A stretch of DNA of 64,000 nucleotides from JBBPZA01 sp963728925 (lineage in GTDB: Bacteria > Actinomycetota > Thermoleophilia > Solirubrobacterales > Solirubrobacteraceae), in the NCBI GenBank assembly GCA_963728925.1, contig CAVSMB010000031.1, forward strand, positions 62,001 through 126,000. The letters run 5' to 3'. This document shows positions 17,463 to 26,448 of this stretch, piece by piece. Within the stretch, counting starts at the first letter, position 1; each line of letters opens with the position of its first letter. The translations under genes were made by a program, and so were the position numbers. The notes beneath the pieces are model-generated. The model was not told the DNA's origin. It saw only the letters and a list, made by a program, of their open reading frames with translations, and ran no database searches.

Positions 17463-19334
17463 GTGGGACGCAGACTCTTCACCCTGACCGCCGCGCTCGC
17501 CGCCGCCGGCGCGGCTGTCCTCTGCACCGCGCCCCCTGCGGCGCGGGCGGGGTTCATCCAGGCCGCGGCGATCGACGCGCCCGCCGCGGGAACGAGCGTC
17601 GGGGACGCCGACCTGGCGCGCGACGGGGACGGCGCCGTCGCCTACGTAAAGGACGCGCACGTGTTCGTCGTGCGGCTCGTCGACGGCGTCCCCCAGGCAC
17701 CGGAGCGGGTCGACCTCGCGGCGGCGGGCCCGGTCTCCTCGCAGCCGGCGGTCGGCGTGGCCGACGGCGGTCGTGTCGTCGTCACCTTCCTCAACGGCGA
17801 CGGCGTCGGCCCCGACGCGCTCTACGCCGCCCTGCGCCCGGTGGGCGGCGCCTTCGGCCCCGCGGTCCCGATCGGCGGCGGCGGGGAGTCGCTGACCGCC
17901 GACACCGACATGGGCGGCGGCGGCACGGCGGTAACCGCCTTCGCGGTGCGCGCGGGCGCGCAGGCCGACGTCCGCGCGGCGCGCCTGGACGGCTCCACCT
18001 GGACGGCGGTGGCCGACCCGCTCGACGCCGACGTCACTCGCGCGGCGGGCGCCCTGGCGGGGCAGGCACCTCGGGTCGGCGTGGACGGCGCCGGCGGCGC
18101 GGTAGTCGCCTGGGGCGAGGACGCGGACCCGGGCGACCCGCCCGAGGTGTGGATGCGCCGCGTGACCGGCACGACGGCCGCTGCGCCGCTGGCCGTCGGG
18201 GTCGGCACCTACGCGGGCGCCGACCGCCCGGCGACCGGGCCGGCCGACGAGCCCGACGTGGCGGTCGACGACGCAGGCGGCGCGACGCTCGCCTTCCGCG
18301 AGACCTTCACGTCCGCCGGCGTCGACCGTGCTCGCGCGCTCGTCCGCCGCCTCACCGGCGCGGCGCTCGGTGCCCCCGTCGCCGTCGACGGCCTCGGCGC
18401 TGCCCCCGGCGACGACGCGGGCGCGCCGCGCGTCGACCTGAGCGCTCGGGGCACCGGCGTGGCGACGGCCGCGCGCGAGGCCGGCTTGGAGAGCACGGGC
18501 GCGCTGCTCGCCGCCACGGGGTGGGCCGACCTCGGGGTGCTCTCCTCCGGTCCCGTCACCGCCGCCCCCGGGCCCGTCGCCGCCGCGGCCGGGACCGGGA
18601 CCGGGCTCGTCGCCTGGCGCCAGGGCGGTCGTGTGCTCGCCCGCCAGGCGGGGTTCGGCTTCGGCCCCGTGGCCGAGCTGTCGGCACCGGCCCTCGGCGC
18701 TGCGCAGGACGCCGGCCTCGAGGCCGGCGCGGACGGCGCCGGCGACGCCGCGATCGCCTTCATCCAGGGTGCAGGCGTCGCGCGGCGGCCCGCCGTCGCG
18801 CTGCTCGACGGCCCGCCGGGCGCGCCGCGCGGAGCGACGAGCGAGCGCTTCGCCCGCGAGCGCCGGCCGCGCCTGACCTGGCGTGGCGCTTCCGACGCGT
18901 GGGGCGCGGTGACCTATCGCGTGGTCGTCGACGGGAACACCGCCGGCACCACGGGCACGAAGGAGCTCACCCTTACATCCCCGCTCTCGGACGGCCGCCA
19001 CGTGTGGCGGGTGCTCGCGCGCGACAGCCGCGGGCAGGAGACCGCCTCTCGGTCCCGCGCGTTGCTCATCGACACGCGACGCCCGCGCATATCGCTGCGG
19101 ATCTCGGGCAAGCGCCGCGTCCGCAGCAAGCTGCGCTTCTACGTGAAGGCGCGCGACGGCGCGGGCTCGGGGGTCAAGGCCTACAATATGACCTTCACCA
19201 AGAGCAAGTCCGTGAAGGCCAGCAAGGCCAGCAAACGCTTCACCAGGCCGGGAAGGGTCCGCGTCACCGTCCGCGTACGCGACCGCGTCGGCAACGTGAG
19301 CCAGCTCGTGCGCTCGATTACCATCAGGCGGTAG
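17463..19334 (+). CDS. large secreted protein with WD/beta-propeller-like repeats and C-terminal Ig-like domain
   Basis: 623 residues from GTG 17463. Signal peptide with AxA cleavage region (AARAG) and a body of repeated ~50-residue blade-like units (e.g. ADLARDGDGAVAYV, PAVGVADGGRVVVTF, PRVGVDGAGGAVVAW), then a fibronectin/Ig-like segment with VVVDGNTAGT and a basic Lys/Arg-rich tail (SKSVKASKASKRFTR). Typical of exported surface proteins of Solirubrobacterales; no catalytic motif seen. Probably co-transcribed with the lipoprotein upstream. Confidence 0.8.
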   Translation: MGRRLFTLTAALAAAGAAVLCTAPPAARAGFIQAAAIDAPAAGTSVGDADLARDGDGAVAYVKDAHVFVVRLVDGVPQAPERVDLAAAGPVSSQPAVGVADGGRVVVTFLNGDGVGPDALYAALRPVGGAFGPAVPIGGGGESLTADTDMGGGGTAVTAFAVRAGAQADVRAARLDGSTWTAVADPLDADVTRAAGALAGQAPRVGVDGAGGAVVAWGEDADPGDPPEVWMRRVTGTTAAAPLAVGVGTYAGADRPATGPADEPDVAVDDAGGATLAFRETFTSAGVDRARALVRRLTGAALGAPVAVDGLGAAPGDDAGAPRVDLSARGTGVATAAREAGLESTGALLAATGWADLGVLSSGPVTAAPGPVAAAAGTGTGLVAWRQGGRVLARQAGFGFGPVAELSAPALGAAQDAGLEAGADGAGDAAIAFIQGAGVARRPAVALLDGPPGAPRGATSERFARERRPRLTWRGASDAWGAVTYRVVVDGNTAGTTGTKELTLTSPLSDGRHVWRVLARDSRGQETASRSRALLIDTRRPRISLRISGKRRVRSKLRFYVKARDGAGSGVKAYNMTFTKSKSVKASKASKRFTRPGRVRVTVRVRDRVGNVSQLVRSITIRR

Positions 19335-19358
19335 GCGCGGCGCGGCTGGGCGCTGCGC

Positions 19359-20660
19359 TCAGCCGAGGAACGTCTCGTAGATCAGGAAGACGTTGAGGGC
19401 GATGATGAGCGCGGCGACGACCGACGCGGCGACCGTGGTGACACGGCGGTTGACCAGCGCGCCCATGACCTCGCGGCGACGGGTCAGGATCAGCAGGGGC
19501 ACGAGGGCGAAGGGGATGCCGAAGGACAGGACGACCTGGCTGATGACGAGCGAGCGCGTCGGGTCGAGGCCGATGGCGAGGACGATGAGGGCCGGGGTCA
19601 TGGTCACGAGCCGCCGGACGACGAGCGGGATCGAGCGCGCGATGAAGCCCTGCATGACCACCTGGCCGGCGTAGGTGCCGACCGACGAGCTCGCGAGGCC
19701 GGAAGCGAGCAGCGCAAGCCCGAAGGCGAGGGCGGCGCCCGAGCCCACCAGCGCCTTGAAGCCCGCGCTGGCATCCTCGATCGACTCGATCTGCAGGCCG
19801 GTGCCGTGGAAGAGCGCCGCGGCGATGATCAGCATCGCCATGTTCACGACGCCGGCGACGCCCATGGCGATGACGACGTCGACGCGCTGGAAGCGCAGGA
19901 GCTCTCGCCGTTCGTCGTCGTCGCGCGGCGGGATCCGCCGCTGGGTGAGCGCCGAGTGCAGGTAGATGACGTGCGGCATGACCGTCGCGCCGAGGATGCC
20001 GGTGGCCAGCAGCACGCTCTCGGTGCCGTCGAAGCCGGGCACGAAGCCCGAGAGCACACCCGACGCTTCGGGCCCGACGCGCAGCGTGTCGTAGAGGAAG
20101 CCGAGGAGGATGATCCCGAGGAAGCCGAGGATGACCGTCTCGAAGCGCCGGTAGCCCTTGGCCTGGAGGCCGAGGATCGCGAAGGCGACGACCGCGGTGA
20201 TGAGCCCGGAGGCGAAGAGCGGGACTCCGAAGAGCAGGTTCAGGGCGATCGCGGCACCGACGAACTCCGCGAGGTCGGTGGCCATCGCGATCAGCTCGGC
20301 CTGGACCCACAGCCCGAAGCTCACGGGGCGGGGGAAGCGCTCGCGACACAGCTCGGGGAGGTTGTGGCCCGTCGCGATGCCGATCTTGGCCGACAGGTAC
20401 TGGATCAGCATCGCCATCAGGTTCGCGGCGAGGATCACCCACAGCAGCAGGTAGCCGTACTTGGCGCCGCTGGAGATGTTGGTCGCGAAGTTGCCGGGGT
20501 CGACGTAGGCGATGCAGGCGACGAAGGCCGGGCCGAGCAGCGCGAGCCGGTAGCGCACGCGACCGCGCGCCCGGTGCAGCTGCAGCGCGCTGGGAGCGGG
20601 CAGCGCGACGGCGTCGCCAACGCCCGCGCCGGAAGGGGGAGGGGGGGGCGGTGGGGTCAC
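19359..20660 (-). CDS. mntH: Nramp-family Mn2+/Fe2+ transporter
   Basis: 433-residue proton-coupled divalent metal importer with ~11 membrane segments. Metal-binding motifs of the family are intact: DPGNFATN in TM1 and MPHVIYLHSALTQRR in TM6. It follows a cytosolic Pro/Ala-rich N-terminal extension (eight consecutive Pro encoded by a G-run on the plus strand). GTG start overlaps the mntR stop (GTGA), so it is translated with its regulator. Mn2+ is the most likely substrate given the DtxR/MntR partner. Confidence 0.94.
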   Translation of the reverse strand: MTPPPPPPPSGAGVGDAVALPAPSALQLHRARGRVRYRLALLGPAFVACIAYVDPGNFATNISSGAKYGYLLLWVILAANLMAMLIQYLSAKIGIATGHNLPELCRERFPRPVSFGLWVQAELIAMATDLAEFVGAAIALNLLFGVPLFASGLITAVVAFAILGLQAKGYRRFETVILGFLGIILLGFLYDTLRVGPEASGVLSGFVPGFDGTESVLLATGILGATVMPHVIYLHSALTQRRIPPRDDDERRELLRFQRVDVVIAMGVAGVVNMAMLIIAAALFHGTGLQIESIEDASAGFKALVGSGAALAFGLALLASGLASSSVGTYAGQVVMQGFIARSIPLVVRRLVTMTPALIVLAIGLDPTRSLVISQVVLSFGIPFALVPLLILTRRREVMGALVNRRVTTVAASVVAALIIALNVFLIYETFLG

Positions 20661-21331
20661 GCGTCCACCTCGACGCGCATGGCCCGGGCGAGGGCGCCGC
20701 CCAGCACGTGGACGGTCTCGCCGAAGCGGACGAACAGCGGTCCGTCGAAGGGCTGGGTGTCCACGACCTCGAAGGCGTCCCCCAGCGAGATGCCGCGCTC
20801 GCCCAGCCAGCGCAGCATCTCGGGGTCGGAGTCCGAGACGCGCACGAAGGTGCCGCGCGCGCCGGTCTCGAGGCCCTGCAGCATCGTCGTCGCGCGCTCC
20901 TCCACGTGCCCGTCGCGCGTGGGGATCGGGTCCCCGTGGGGGTCTCGGGTCGGGTCGCCGAGCTTGGACGCGATTGCGTCCTCGAGCTCCTCGGAGAGCA
21001 CGTGCTCGAGAACCTCGGCCTCCTCGTGGACCCGATCCCAGGGCACCCCGAGGTCACGGGCGAGATAGAGCTCGAGCAAGCGGTGGTGGCGCAGGACCTC
21101 CAGGGCGAGGCGCTCCCCGTCATCGGTGAGCTGGACACCCTGGTAGGGCACGTGGCGCACGAGCCCGAGCCCGTCGAGCTTCTTGATCATCCCTGAGGAG
21201 GAGGCCGCGGTGACCCCGAGCCGCGCCGCGAGCCCGCTCGTCGTCGCGAAGCCGTCGCGCTGTTCGAGCGCGTAGATCGCCTTCGTGTAGTTCTCGACCG
21301 CGTCGGAATGGCGAAGGGCTGATTTCGTCAT
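20657..21331 (-). CDS. mntR: DtxR/MntR-family metal-dependent repressor
   Basis: 224 residues: N-terminal winged HTH (EDYTKAIY-like VENYTKAIYALE, then TSGLAARLGVTAASSSGMIKKL), dimerisation/metal domain (HHRLLELYLARDLGVPW, EEAEVLEHVLSEEL) and a C-terminal FeoA-type SH3 domain. DtxR-family proteins repress metal uptake genes when metal is bound. Overlap with mntH implies autoregulated control of Mn uptake. The ATG has no Shine-Dalgarno; the candidate operator at 21333-21350 abuts it, suggesting a leaderless or near-leaderless mRNA. Confidence 0.92.
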   Translation of the reverse strand: MTKSALRHSDAVENYTKAIYALEQRDGFATTSGLAARLGVTAASSSGMIKKLDGLGLVRHVPYQGVQLTDDGERLALEVLRHHRLLELYLARDLGVPWDRVHEEAEVLEHVLSEELEDAIASKLGDPTRDPHGDPIPTRDGHVEERATTMLQGLETGARGTFVRVSDSDPEMLRWLGERGISLGDAFEVVDTQPFDGPLFVRFGETVHVLGGALARAMRVEVDA

Positions 21332-21332
21332 G

Positions 21333-21350
21333 CCTAACTCGAGAGTTTGG
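21333..21350. promoter_or_regulatory. candidate MntR operator
   Basis: CCTAACTCGAGAGTTTGG: 8-bp arms (CCTAACTC / GAGTTTGG) around a GA centre, with one mismatch. It starts 2 bp upstream of the mntR ATG. Its TTAG/CTAA-type ends resemble DtxR/IdeR-family boxes. Position over the likely transcription start fits autorepression of mntR-mntH. Confidence 0.55.
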
Positions 21351-21748
21351 CAGGCAGATCGTGCGCCATCAAGGGAGTTGGCGCGCTGACGTGCCGCGCA
21401 CGCTTCGCGGAAGCGCGCCGAAGCGGCCGCCGGCGCTTACGGCATCTGGCGAGGGAGGAGGGGTCAGGCCGTGGGTGGGTACGTCGGCCGGCCGGTCATC
21501 GGGCTCTTGAACCGGTTTTCAGGGGCCAAAACCTCACACTCGACTGTTTCGCGGATCGAAGCCGCACAACGCGTCCTCTGGGGGCGCAAAGTCAACCCTC
21601 GATCCAGAGAGCCGATCGAGGGTGGGGTTATGGCCCCCCACCACCGCTCGCCTCCTCCCTCCCCCTCGCCCGATGCTGTCAGACGCGGAGACCCCCGCTC
21701 CCGCCCGAGACCGCCGAGCCGCCGCACCACCGGGCTATCCTCGAATCG
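21351..21748. other. 398-bp intergenic region with a 9-bp hairpin
   Basis: No convincing gene. It holds a perfect hairpin CCCTCGATC (21596-21604) / GATCGAGGG (21614-21622) with a 9-nt loop, and the palindrome AACCGGTT around 21510. The hairpin lies ~130 bp upstream of ygfZ, in the direction of that gene, and could be an attenuator, a terminator or a small RNA end. The last 90 bp are pyrimidine-rich. Confidence 0.4.
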
Positions 21749-22696
21749 ATGGCCGCGACCGACACTCTCGCCGCCGAGCTGGCGATCCTGCGCGACGGCT
21801 GCGGGCTGGTCGACCGGTCCGAGCGCGGCAAGCTGGCGCTGACCGGCGGCGAGGCGAAGGCCTTCCTCCAGGGCCAGCTCACCAACGACGTCGAGGCGCT
21901 CTCCCCCGGCGAAGGCCTCTACGCGGCGTTCCTCACCCACAAGGGCAAGATGCTCGGCGATCTCCGGGTCCTCGACCTCGGCGACGAGCTGCTGCTGGAC
22001 ACCGAGCGCTCCGCGCTGCAGGAGCTCTTCACGATGATCCACCGCTACAAGCTCGGGCGCGACGTCGAGCTGCACAAGCGCACGCTGGAGCGCGGGCTGC
22101 TGTCGCTGATCGGCCCCGCGGCGCGGCGGGTGGCCGGCGCGCTCGACCTCCCCGCGGCCGAGCACTCCTGCCGGCGCGCGGAGATCGCCGGGGCCGACGT
22201 GGTGCTCGCGGCCACCGACGTTGGGGTCGACGTGCTCTGCCCGTCACAGGACACCGAGCGCGTTGGCGCCGCGCTCGAGGACGCCGGTGCGCGGCCGGTG
22301 TCGGAGACGGCGGCCGAGTGCCTGCGTATCGAGCTGGGCCGGCCGCGCTTCGGCCTGGACATGGACGAGGGGACGATCCCCCAGGAGGCGGGGCTCAACG
22401 ACCGCGCGGTGAGCTTCACCAAGGGCTGCTACGTCGGCCAGGAGACCGTCGCGCGGCTCTTCTACCGCGGCAAGCCCAACCGCCACCTGCGCGGCCTGCG
22501 CCTCTCGGCGCCCGCCGCGCCCGGCGACGAGCTGCACCTCGGCGAGCGCGCGGTCGGGACCGTCGGCTCGGCCGTGGTCTCCCCCGACCACGGTCCCATA
22601 GCGCTCGCACTGGTCCGCCGCGAGGCCGAGCCTGGAAGCTCCGTGGCGGTCGGGCCCGAGGCCGCGCCGGCGCGGGTCGTCGAGCTGCCGTTCTGA
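21749..22696 (+). CDS. ygfZ: YgfZ/GcvT-family folate-binding protein
   Basis: 315-residue tetrahydrofolate-binding protein that supports repair/assembly of certain Fe-S enzymes (known for E. coli YgfZ/human IBA57). The signature K-G-C-[YF]-x-G-Q-E appears as KGCYVGQE at about residue 225, with its redox-relevant Cys. LTNDVEALSPGEGLYAAFLTHKGKM is the typical N-terminal folate-fold segment. ATG 21749 has weak SD. Radical-SAM and Fe-S proteins elsewhere in the window could be clients. Confidence 0.9.
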   Translation: MAATDTLAAELAILRDGCGLVDRSERGKLALTGGEAKAFLQGQLTNDVEALSPGEGLYAAFLTHKGKMLGDLRVLDLGDELLLDTERSALQELFTMIHRYKLGRDVELHKRTLERGLLSLIGPAARRVAGALDLPAAEHSCRRAEIAGADVVLAATDVGVDVLCPSQDTERVGAALEDAGARPVSETAAECLRIELGRPRFGLDMDEGTIPQEAGLNDRAVSFTKGCYVGQETVARLFYRGKPNRHLRGLRLSAPAAPGDELHLGERAVGTVGSAVVSPDHGPIALALVRREAEPGSSVAVGPEAAPARVVELPF

Positions 22697-22707
22697 CGCG
22701 GTCGGTC

Positions 22708-23823
22708 TTGACTGTCGACGCCCCCGCCCCCCGGGCCGACGGCGCGCGGGTCTCCACGCTCGAGCTGTTCTTCGACCTGGTCTTCGTCTTCACGATCACC
22801 CAGCTCACCGGCGTGCTCGCCCACGACGGCCTGGCCACGGGCGTGCCGCGCACGCTGCTGATGCTGGGCCTGATCTTCTGGATGTACGGCGGCTACGCGT
22901 GGCTGACCAACGCGGTGACGATGGACACGGCGTTGCGGCGCACACTGCTGCTCACGGGCATGGCCGCCTACCTGGTGCTCGCGCTGGCGATCCCGCACGC
23001 ATTCACCGAGCGGCGCGACGCGCTCGTCTTCGGGCTCGCGTATCTCGTGATCGTGAGCGTGCACACCGGGCTGTTCCTCAACGCCGTGGGCGGCGGGCGC
23101 GCCGGCATGCGCTCGCTCGGGCCCGCCAACCTGACCACGGCCGGACTGGTCCTCGCGGGTGGGATCGCCGGCGGGACCGTCCAGGTCGTCCTCTGGGTGG
23201 CGGCCTTCCTGGGCGAGTGGCTGACCCCGTACGTCGCGGGGATCGAGAGCTTCACGATCGACCCGGGGCACTTCGTCGAGCGCCACGGCCTGGTGGTCAT
23301 CGTCGCGATCGGCGAGTCGGTCGTGGCCATCGGAATCGGCGCCTCCGGACTGCCGCTGACCGCCGAGATCGTCGGCATCGCCGTGCTCGGCCTGCTCCTC
23401 AGCGCCTGCCTGTGGTGGACGTACTTCGCCCAGGACGACCGTCGCGCGGAGGAGGCGATGCGCGCAGCCCCGCCGCCCGAGCGGGGGCGCATGGCGATCC
23501 GGGGGTTCGGCTACTGCCACCTGCTCCTGCTCCTCGGGATCATCGCGATCGCGGCCGGCCTCGAGGAGGCGATCGCCCACCCGTTCGACCGCCTGGAGAC
23601 CGACCCGGCGGTGGTCATGGCGGCCGGCGCCTCGCTCTACCTGCTCGGCGACGTGCTCTTCCGCGGCTCGCTGCACCTCACCGCCACCGGTCCGTGGCGC
23701 CTACTCGCCGCGGTGCTCCTGCTCGCTGCGATCCCGCTCGGAACCGCCGTCTCGGCCGTCGCCGAGCTCGCGTTGCTCGTCGCGGTGTTCGGCGGCGCGC
23801 TGCTGCTCGAAGCCGAGCGGTGA
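22708..23823 (+). CDS. low-temperature-requirement A (LtrA) family membrane protein
   Basis: 371 residues with about 10-11 membrane segments. The opening STLELFFDLVFVFTITQLTG is the LtrA signature, and the central IAIGESVVAIGIG matches the family's second conserved block. Function of LtrA proteins is unsettled; the name comes from a Listeria cold-growth mutant. TTG 22708 is the best start I can see, 12 nt after ygfZ; no ATG/GTG precedes the conserved N-terminus. Likely in one transcript with ygfZ. Confidence 0.85.
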   Translation: MTVDAPAPRADGARVSTLELFFDLVFVFTITQLTGVLAHDGLATGVPRTLLMLGLIFWMYGGYAWLTNAVTMDTALRRTLLLTGMAAYLVLALAIPHAFTERRDALVFGLAYLVIVSVHTGLFLNAVGGGRAGMRSLGPANLTTAGLVLAGGIAGGTVQVVLWVAAFLGEWLTPYVAGIESFTIDPGHFVERHGLVVIVAIGESVVAIGIGASGLPLTAEIVGIAVLGLLLSACLWWTYFAQDDRRAEEAMRAAPPPERGRMAIRGFGYCHLLLLLGIIAIAAGLEEAIAHPFDRLETDPAVVMAAGASLYLLGDVLFRGSLHLTATGPWRLLAAVLLLAAIPLGTAVSAVAELALLVAVFGGALLLEAER

Positions 23824-23859
23824 GCTAGCCGCTGCTCGGCACGGCGCCGAGCCGATGCA

Positions 23860-23955
23860 TCAGGACGGCATGTCGAAGACGATGCGCAGGCGAGCGACCC
23901 TGCCGTCGCGGTACTCGTGCAGGTTCGTCTCGGGGTTCTGCTGGGTCTGGGTCAT
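23860..23955 (-). CDS. putative 31-residue protein, possibly a SnoaL-like tail
   Basis: A complete small frame (ATG to TGA) with a good Shine-Dalgarno GGAGG 6 nt before the ATG. The second half, HEYRDGRVARLRIVFDM, resembles the last strand pair of SnoaL/NTF2-like domains (xYRDGKVxRxRxYFD). It may be a genuine micro-protein or the remnant of a larger SnoaL-type gene that kept a translation signal. Too short to decide. Confidence 0.4.
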   Translation of the reverse strand: MTQTQQNPETNLHEYRDGRVARLRIVFDMPS

Positions 23956-24044
23956 CACACGCCTCCGGGCCGTCGGGTGAGCTGTCGATCCTGACTGCCG
24001 CGCCCGACGAGGGCAAGGTGCGCTCGGGATGACCTACGCGATGC

Positions 24045-24788
24045 TCAGCCGGCCACGACGATCCGGAAGCGGTGGATGACCGTCAGGTCGTCGAAGCCCA
24101 TGCGGCGATAGAGCACCTGCGGCCAGTCGTCGGCGTCGGCCGTGATGAAGATCAGGCGATGACCGGCGTCGCGTGAGGCCTGCGCCGCGGCGCTGACCAC
24201 GGCGCGGGCCAGGCCGTGGCCGCGGTGGCGCGGCAGCGTCGCGACGTCCTCGACCTGGCCGACGCCGGCGTCGACGTCGGCGAGCAGGCGGCAGAAGGCG
24301 ACGGCGCGGTCGCCCTCGAACGCGGCGAAGCCGTGGTCCTGTGCCGCCTGCGCGAGGTGACGGTCACGAGCGAGCACCTGGCGCACGACGTCCTCGCTGC
24401 GCCCCCACGGCTCGGTGCGCAGGAACTCGGCGCGGCTTCCGTCGAGCGCCTCGAAGGGCAGCGTGCGCACGTCGGCGGGGGGAGGCGGGCGGTCGGGCGG
24501 GCGGCGCAGGGCCATCACGAGGTGGCGCTCGAGGTCCCACCCCTGGCGCGAGAAACCGCGCCGAAGCCGCTTGGCCTCGGCCTCGTCGGGCACGACGACC
24601 ATGCGGTGCCCGAGGCCCGCCTCGCGGCGCATGCGCTCGGCGGCGTGCGAGAGCTCGCGCGCGGAGAGCCCGTCCGGCTCGGTGACGACGAGGTGGTTGG
24701 CGTCCCAGAGCAGAGGCGTGCCGTCGTGTCGAACGGCGAGGAGCCCGGGGGCGACGGTCTCCACGTCCTGGGCCGCAGCGAGGTCCAC
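24045..24788 (-). CDS. GNAT-family N-acetyltransferase
   Basis: About 247 residues. C-terminal GNAT domain with acetyl-CoA site GVGQVEDVATLPRHRGHGLARA and final YRRMGFDDL; the N-terminal half (PLLWDANHLVVTEPDGL) is like the partner domain of actinobacterial two-domain GNATs. Substrate unknown. GTG 24788 is the only usable in-frame start, but homology appears to begin ~20 residues upstream (RARALQFLHAVD), where only non-start codons and a 21-bp tandem repeat are found, so the true start, or an N-terminal lesion, remains unresolved. Confidence 0.75.
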   Translation of the reverse strand: MDLAAAQDVETVAPGLLAVRHDGTPLLWDANHLVVTEPDGLSARELSHAAERMRREAGLGHRMVVVPDEAEAKRLRRGFSRQGWDLERHLVMALRRPPDRPPPPADVRTLPFEALDGSRAEFLRTEPWGRSEDVVRQVLARDRHLAQAAQDHGFAAFEGDRAVAFCRLLADVDAGVGQVEDVATLPRHRGHGLARAVVSAAAQASRDAGHRLIFITADADDWPQVLYRRMGFDDLTVIHRFRIVVAG

Positions 24789-24823
24789 CGCGTGCAGGAA
24801 CTGGAGCGCACGGGCCCGGTCGT

Positions 24824-24865
24824 CGATGCGCTGGACGGTAGCTGCGATGCCCTGGACGGTAGCTG
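24824..24865. repeat. two 21-bp tandem repeats at the GNAT 5' end
   Basis: CGATGCGCTGGACGGTAGCTG is followed directly by the same 21 bp with one change (CGATGCCCTGG...). In the GNAT frame it encodes the doubled peptide ATVQ(G/R)I. A recent slippage duplication is likely, and it may have affected the start of the GNAT gene. Confidence 0.7.
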
Positions 24866-24992
24866 TGACCTGGTCGCACCTGCGATGGGTTCGCGAAACA
24901 TGCCCGTTTGCAGGAGTTTTTAGTGATCCGGCAGCCCGCGGTGCGCGACACTCACTGCACCCGTCCACCCTTTCCCAGGAGGAGATTGCCCC

Positions 24993-26426
24993 ATGTACCG
25001 AGTGCTCGCTCTCGCCGCGGCGCTGGTCGCCGTCGGCGTGGCGGCCGTCTTGAGCTTCGGCTCTTCGCACCGCGAGGCGCCGAACATCAGCCAGGACCCG
25101 ACGGGCGACAACACGGACGTCTACGCCTTCACGGCGAAGGACGCGCCGGGTTCGCTCACCGTCGTCGCCAACTGGATCCCGCTCGAGGATCCGGCGGGCG
25201 GGCCGAACTTCTACGGGTTCGACCCCAAGGCCCACTACTACGTCCGCATCGACAACACCGGTGACGGCAAGCCGGATGTCAGCTACCGCTGGCAGTTCAA
25301 GACGACGACGCGCCACCCCAACTCGTTCCTCTACGCGTTGCCGGGCGTGTCGTCGTTCAACGATTCCAAGCTCAACGTCGTCCAGACCTACTCGCTTTAC
25401 CGCGAGACCCCGGGCAAGCGCGGCAGCGTGAAGAGCGTGCGGATCGCCAAGAACCTGCCGGTGGCGCCCAACAACGTCGGGCCCAAGACGATCCCGAACT
25501 ACAACGCGGTCGCCTCGTCGGCGATCCGCGGGCTCTCGGGCGGCTACAAGTCGTTCGCCGGCCAGATCGACGACCCGTTCTTCGTCGACCTCGGCGCGAC
25601 GTTCGACGCGATCAACATCCGAAGCGGCACCGGCAACGCCGGTGGCGGCAAGGACGACGTCGCGGGCTACAACACCCACTCGGTCGTGCTGCAGGTCCCC
25701 GAGGCCGACGTGACGCGCAACGGCAAGGCCGTGGCCGGCCCGACCGCGGGCAACGCCGTCGTCGGCGTGTGGTCGACCACGGAGCGGCGCAAGCTCCAGG
25801 TCACCGACGGCTCGACTTCGGCGAGCTCGTCCAAGGGTCGCAAGAGCAGCGCGAACCCGTACGTGCAGGTCAGCCGCCTCGGCAACCCGCTCGTCAACGA
25901 GGTGGTCATCCCGCTCGGCAAGAAGGACCAGTTCAACCGCACCACGCCTGACCGCGACCTCGCCCTCTACGGCAAGTACGTGGTCACGCCCGAGCTGGCC
26001 AAGATCATCAACATCCTGTTCCCGGGCCTCAACGTGCCCGAGAAAAACCGGACGGACATCGTCCAGGCGCTGCTGACCGGGATCCCCGGCGTCACGCAGA
26101 TCGCTCCGAAGGCACCGCCCACCGACACGCTCAAGGTCAACCTCGGCGTCCCGCCGAGGGCGACCGAGAACCCCTTCGGGGTCATCGGCGGCGACACCGC
26201 CGGCTTCCCGAACGGCCGCAGGCTCGGCGACGACGTCGTCGACATCGAGCTGCGCGTCGTCGGCGGCTTCCTCAAGGGCAACAAGCTGCCGCTCGGCGAC
26301 GGCGTCAACCGGAACGACAAGCCCTTCCGGGCCTCGTTCCCGTACGTCGCCGCTCCCAGCGACGGCTTCAACTCGCAGCCCAAGCGGCTCGAGCCCGCGT
26401 CCCCGCCCGTGGGGCCGCAGCCGTAG
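24993..26426 (+). CDS. secreted DUF4331 domain protein
   Basis: 477 residues; signal peptide, then SSHREAPNISQDPTGDNTDVYAF, the DUF4331 hallmark. Family members are exported, often near metal or surface genes; the biochemical role is unknown. Strong SD (AGGAGGAG) 8 nt before ATG and many acidic/Asn-rich loops fit an abundant secreted protein. A terminator-like hairpin follows at 26449. Next downstream are a TPR protein and a NicO exporter on the same strand. No catalytic motif recognised. Confidence 0.9.
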   Translation: MYRVLALAAALVAVGVAAVLSFGSSHREAPNISQDPTGDNTDVYAFTAKDAPGSLTVVANWIPLEDPAGGPNFYGFDPKAHYYVRIDNTGDGKPDVSYRWQFKTTTRHPNSFLYALPGVSSFNDSKLNVVQTYSLYRETPGKRGSVKSVRIAKNLPVAPNNVGPKTIPNYNAVASSAIRGLSGGYKSFAGQIDDPFFVDLGATFDAINIRSGTGNAGGGKDDVAGYNTHSVVLQVPEADVTRNGKAVAGPTAGNAVVGVWSTTERRKLQVTDGSTSASSSKGRKSSANPYVQVSRLGNPLVNEVVIPLGKKDQFNRTTPDRDLALYGKYVVTPELAKIINILFPGLNVPEKNRTDIVQALLTGIPGVTQIAPKAPPTDTLKVNLGVPPRATENPFGVIGGDTAGFPNGRRLGDDVVDIELRVVGGFLKGNKLPLGDGVNRNDKPFRASFPYVAAPSDGFNSQPKRLEPASPPVGPQP

Positions 26427-26448
26427 GACCACGGCGAGACGGCGAGAC

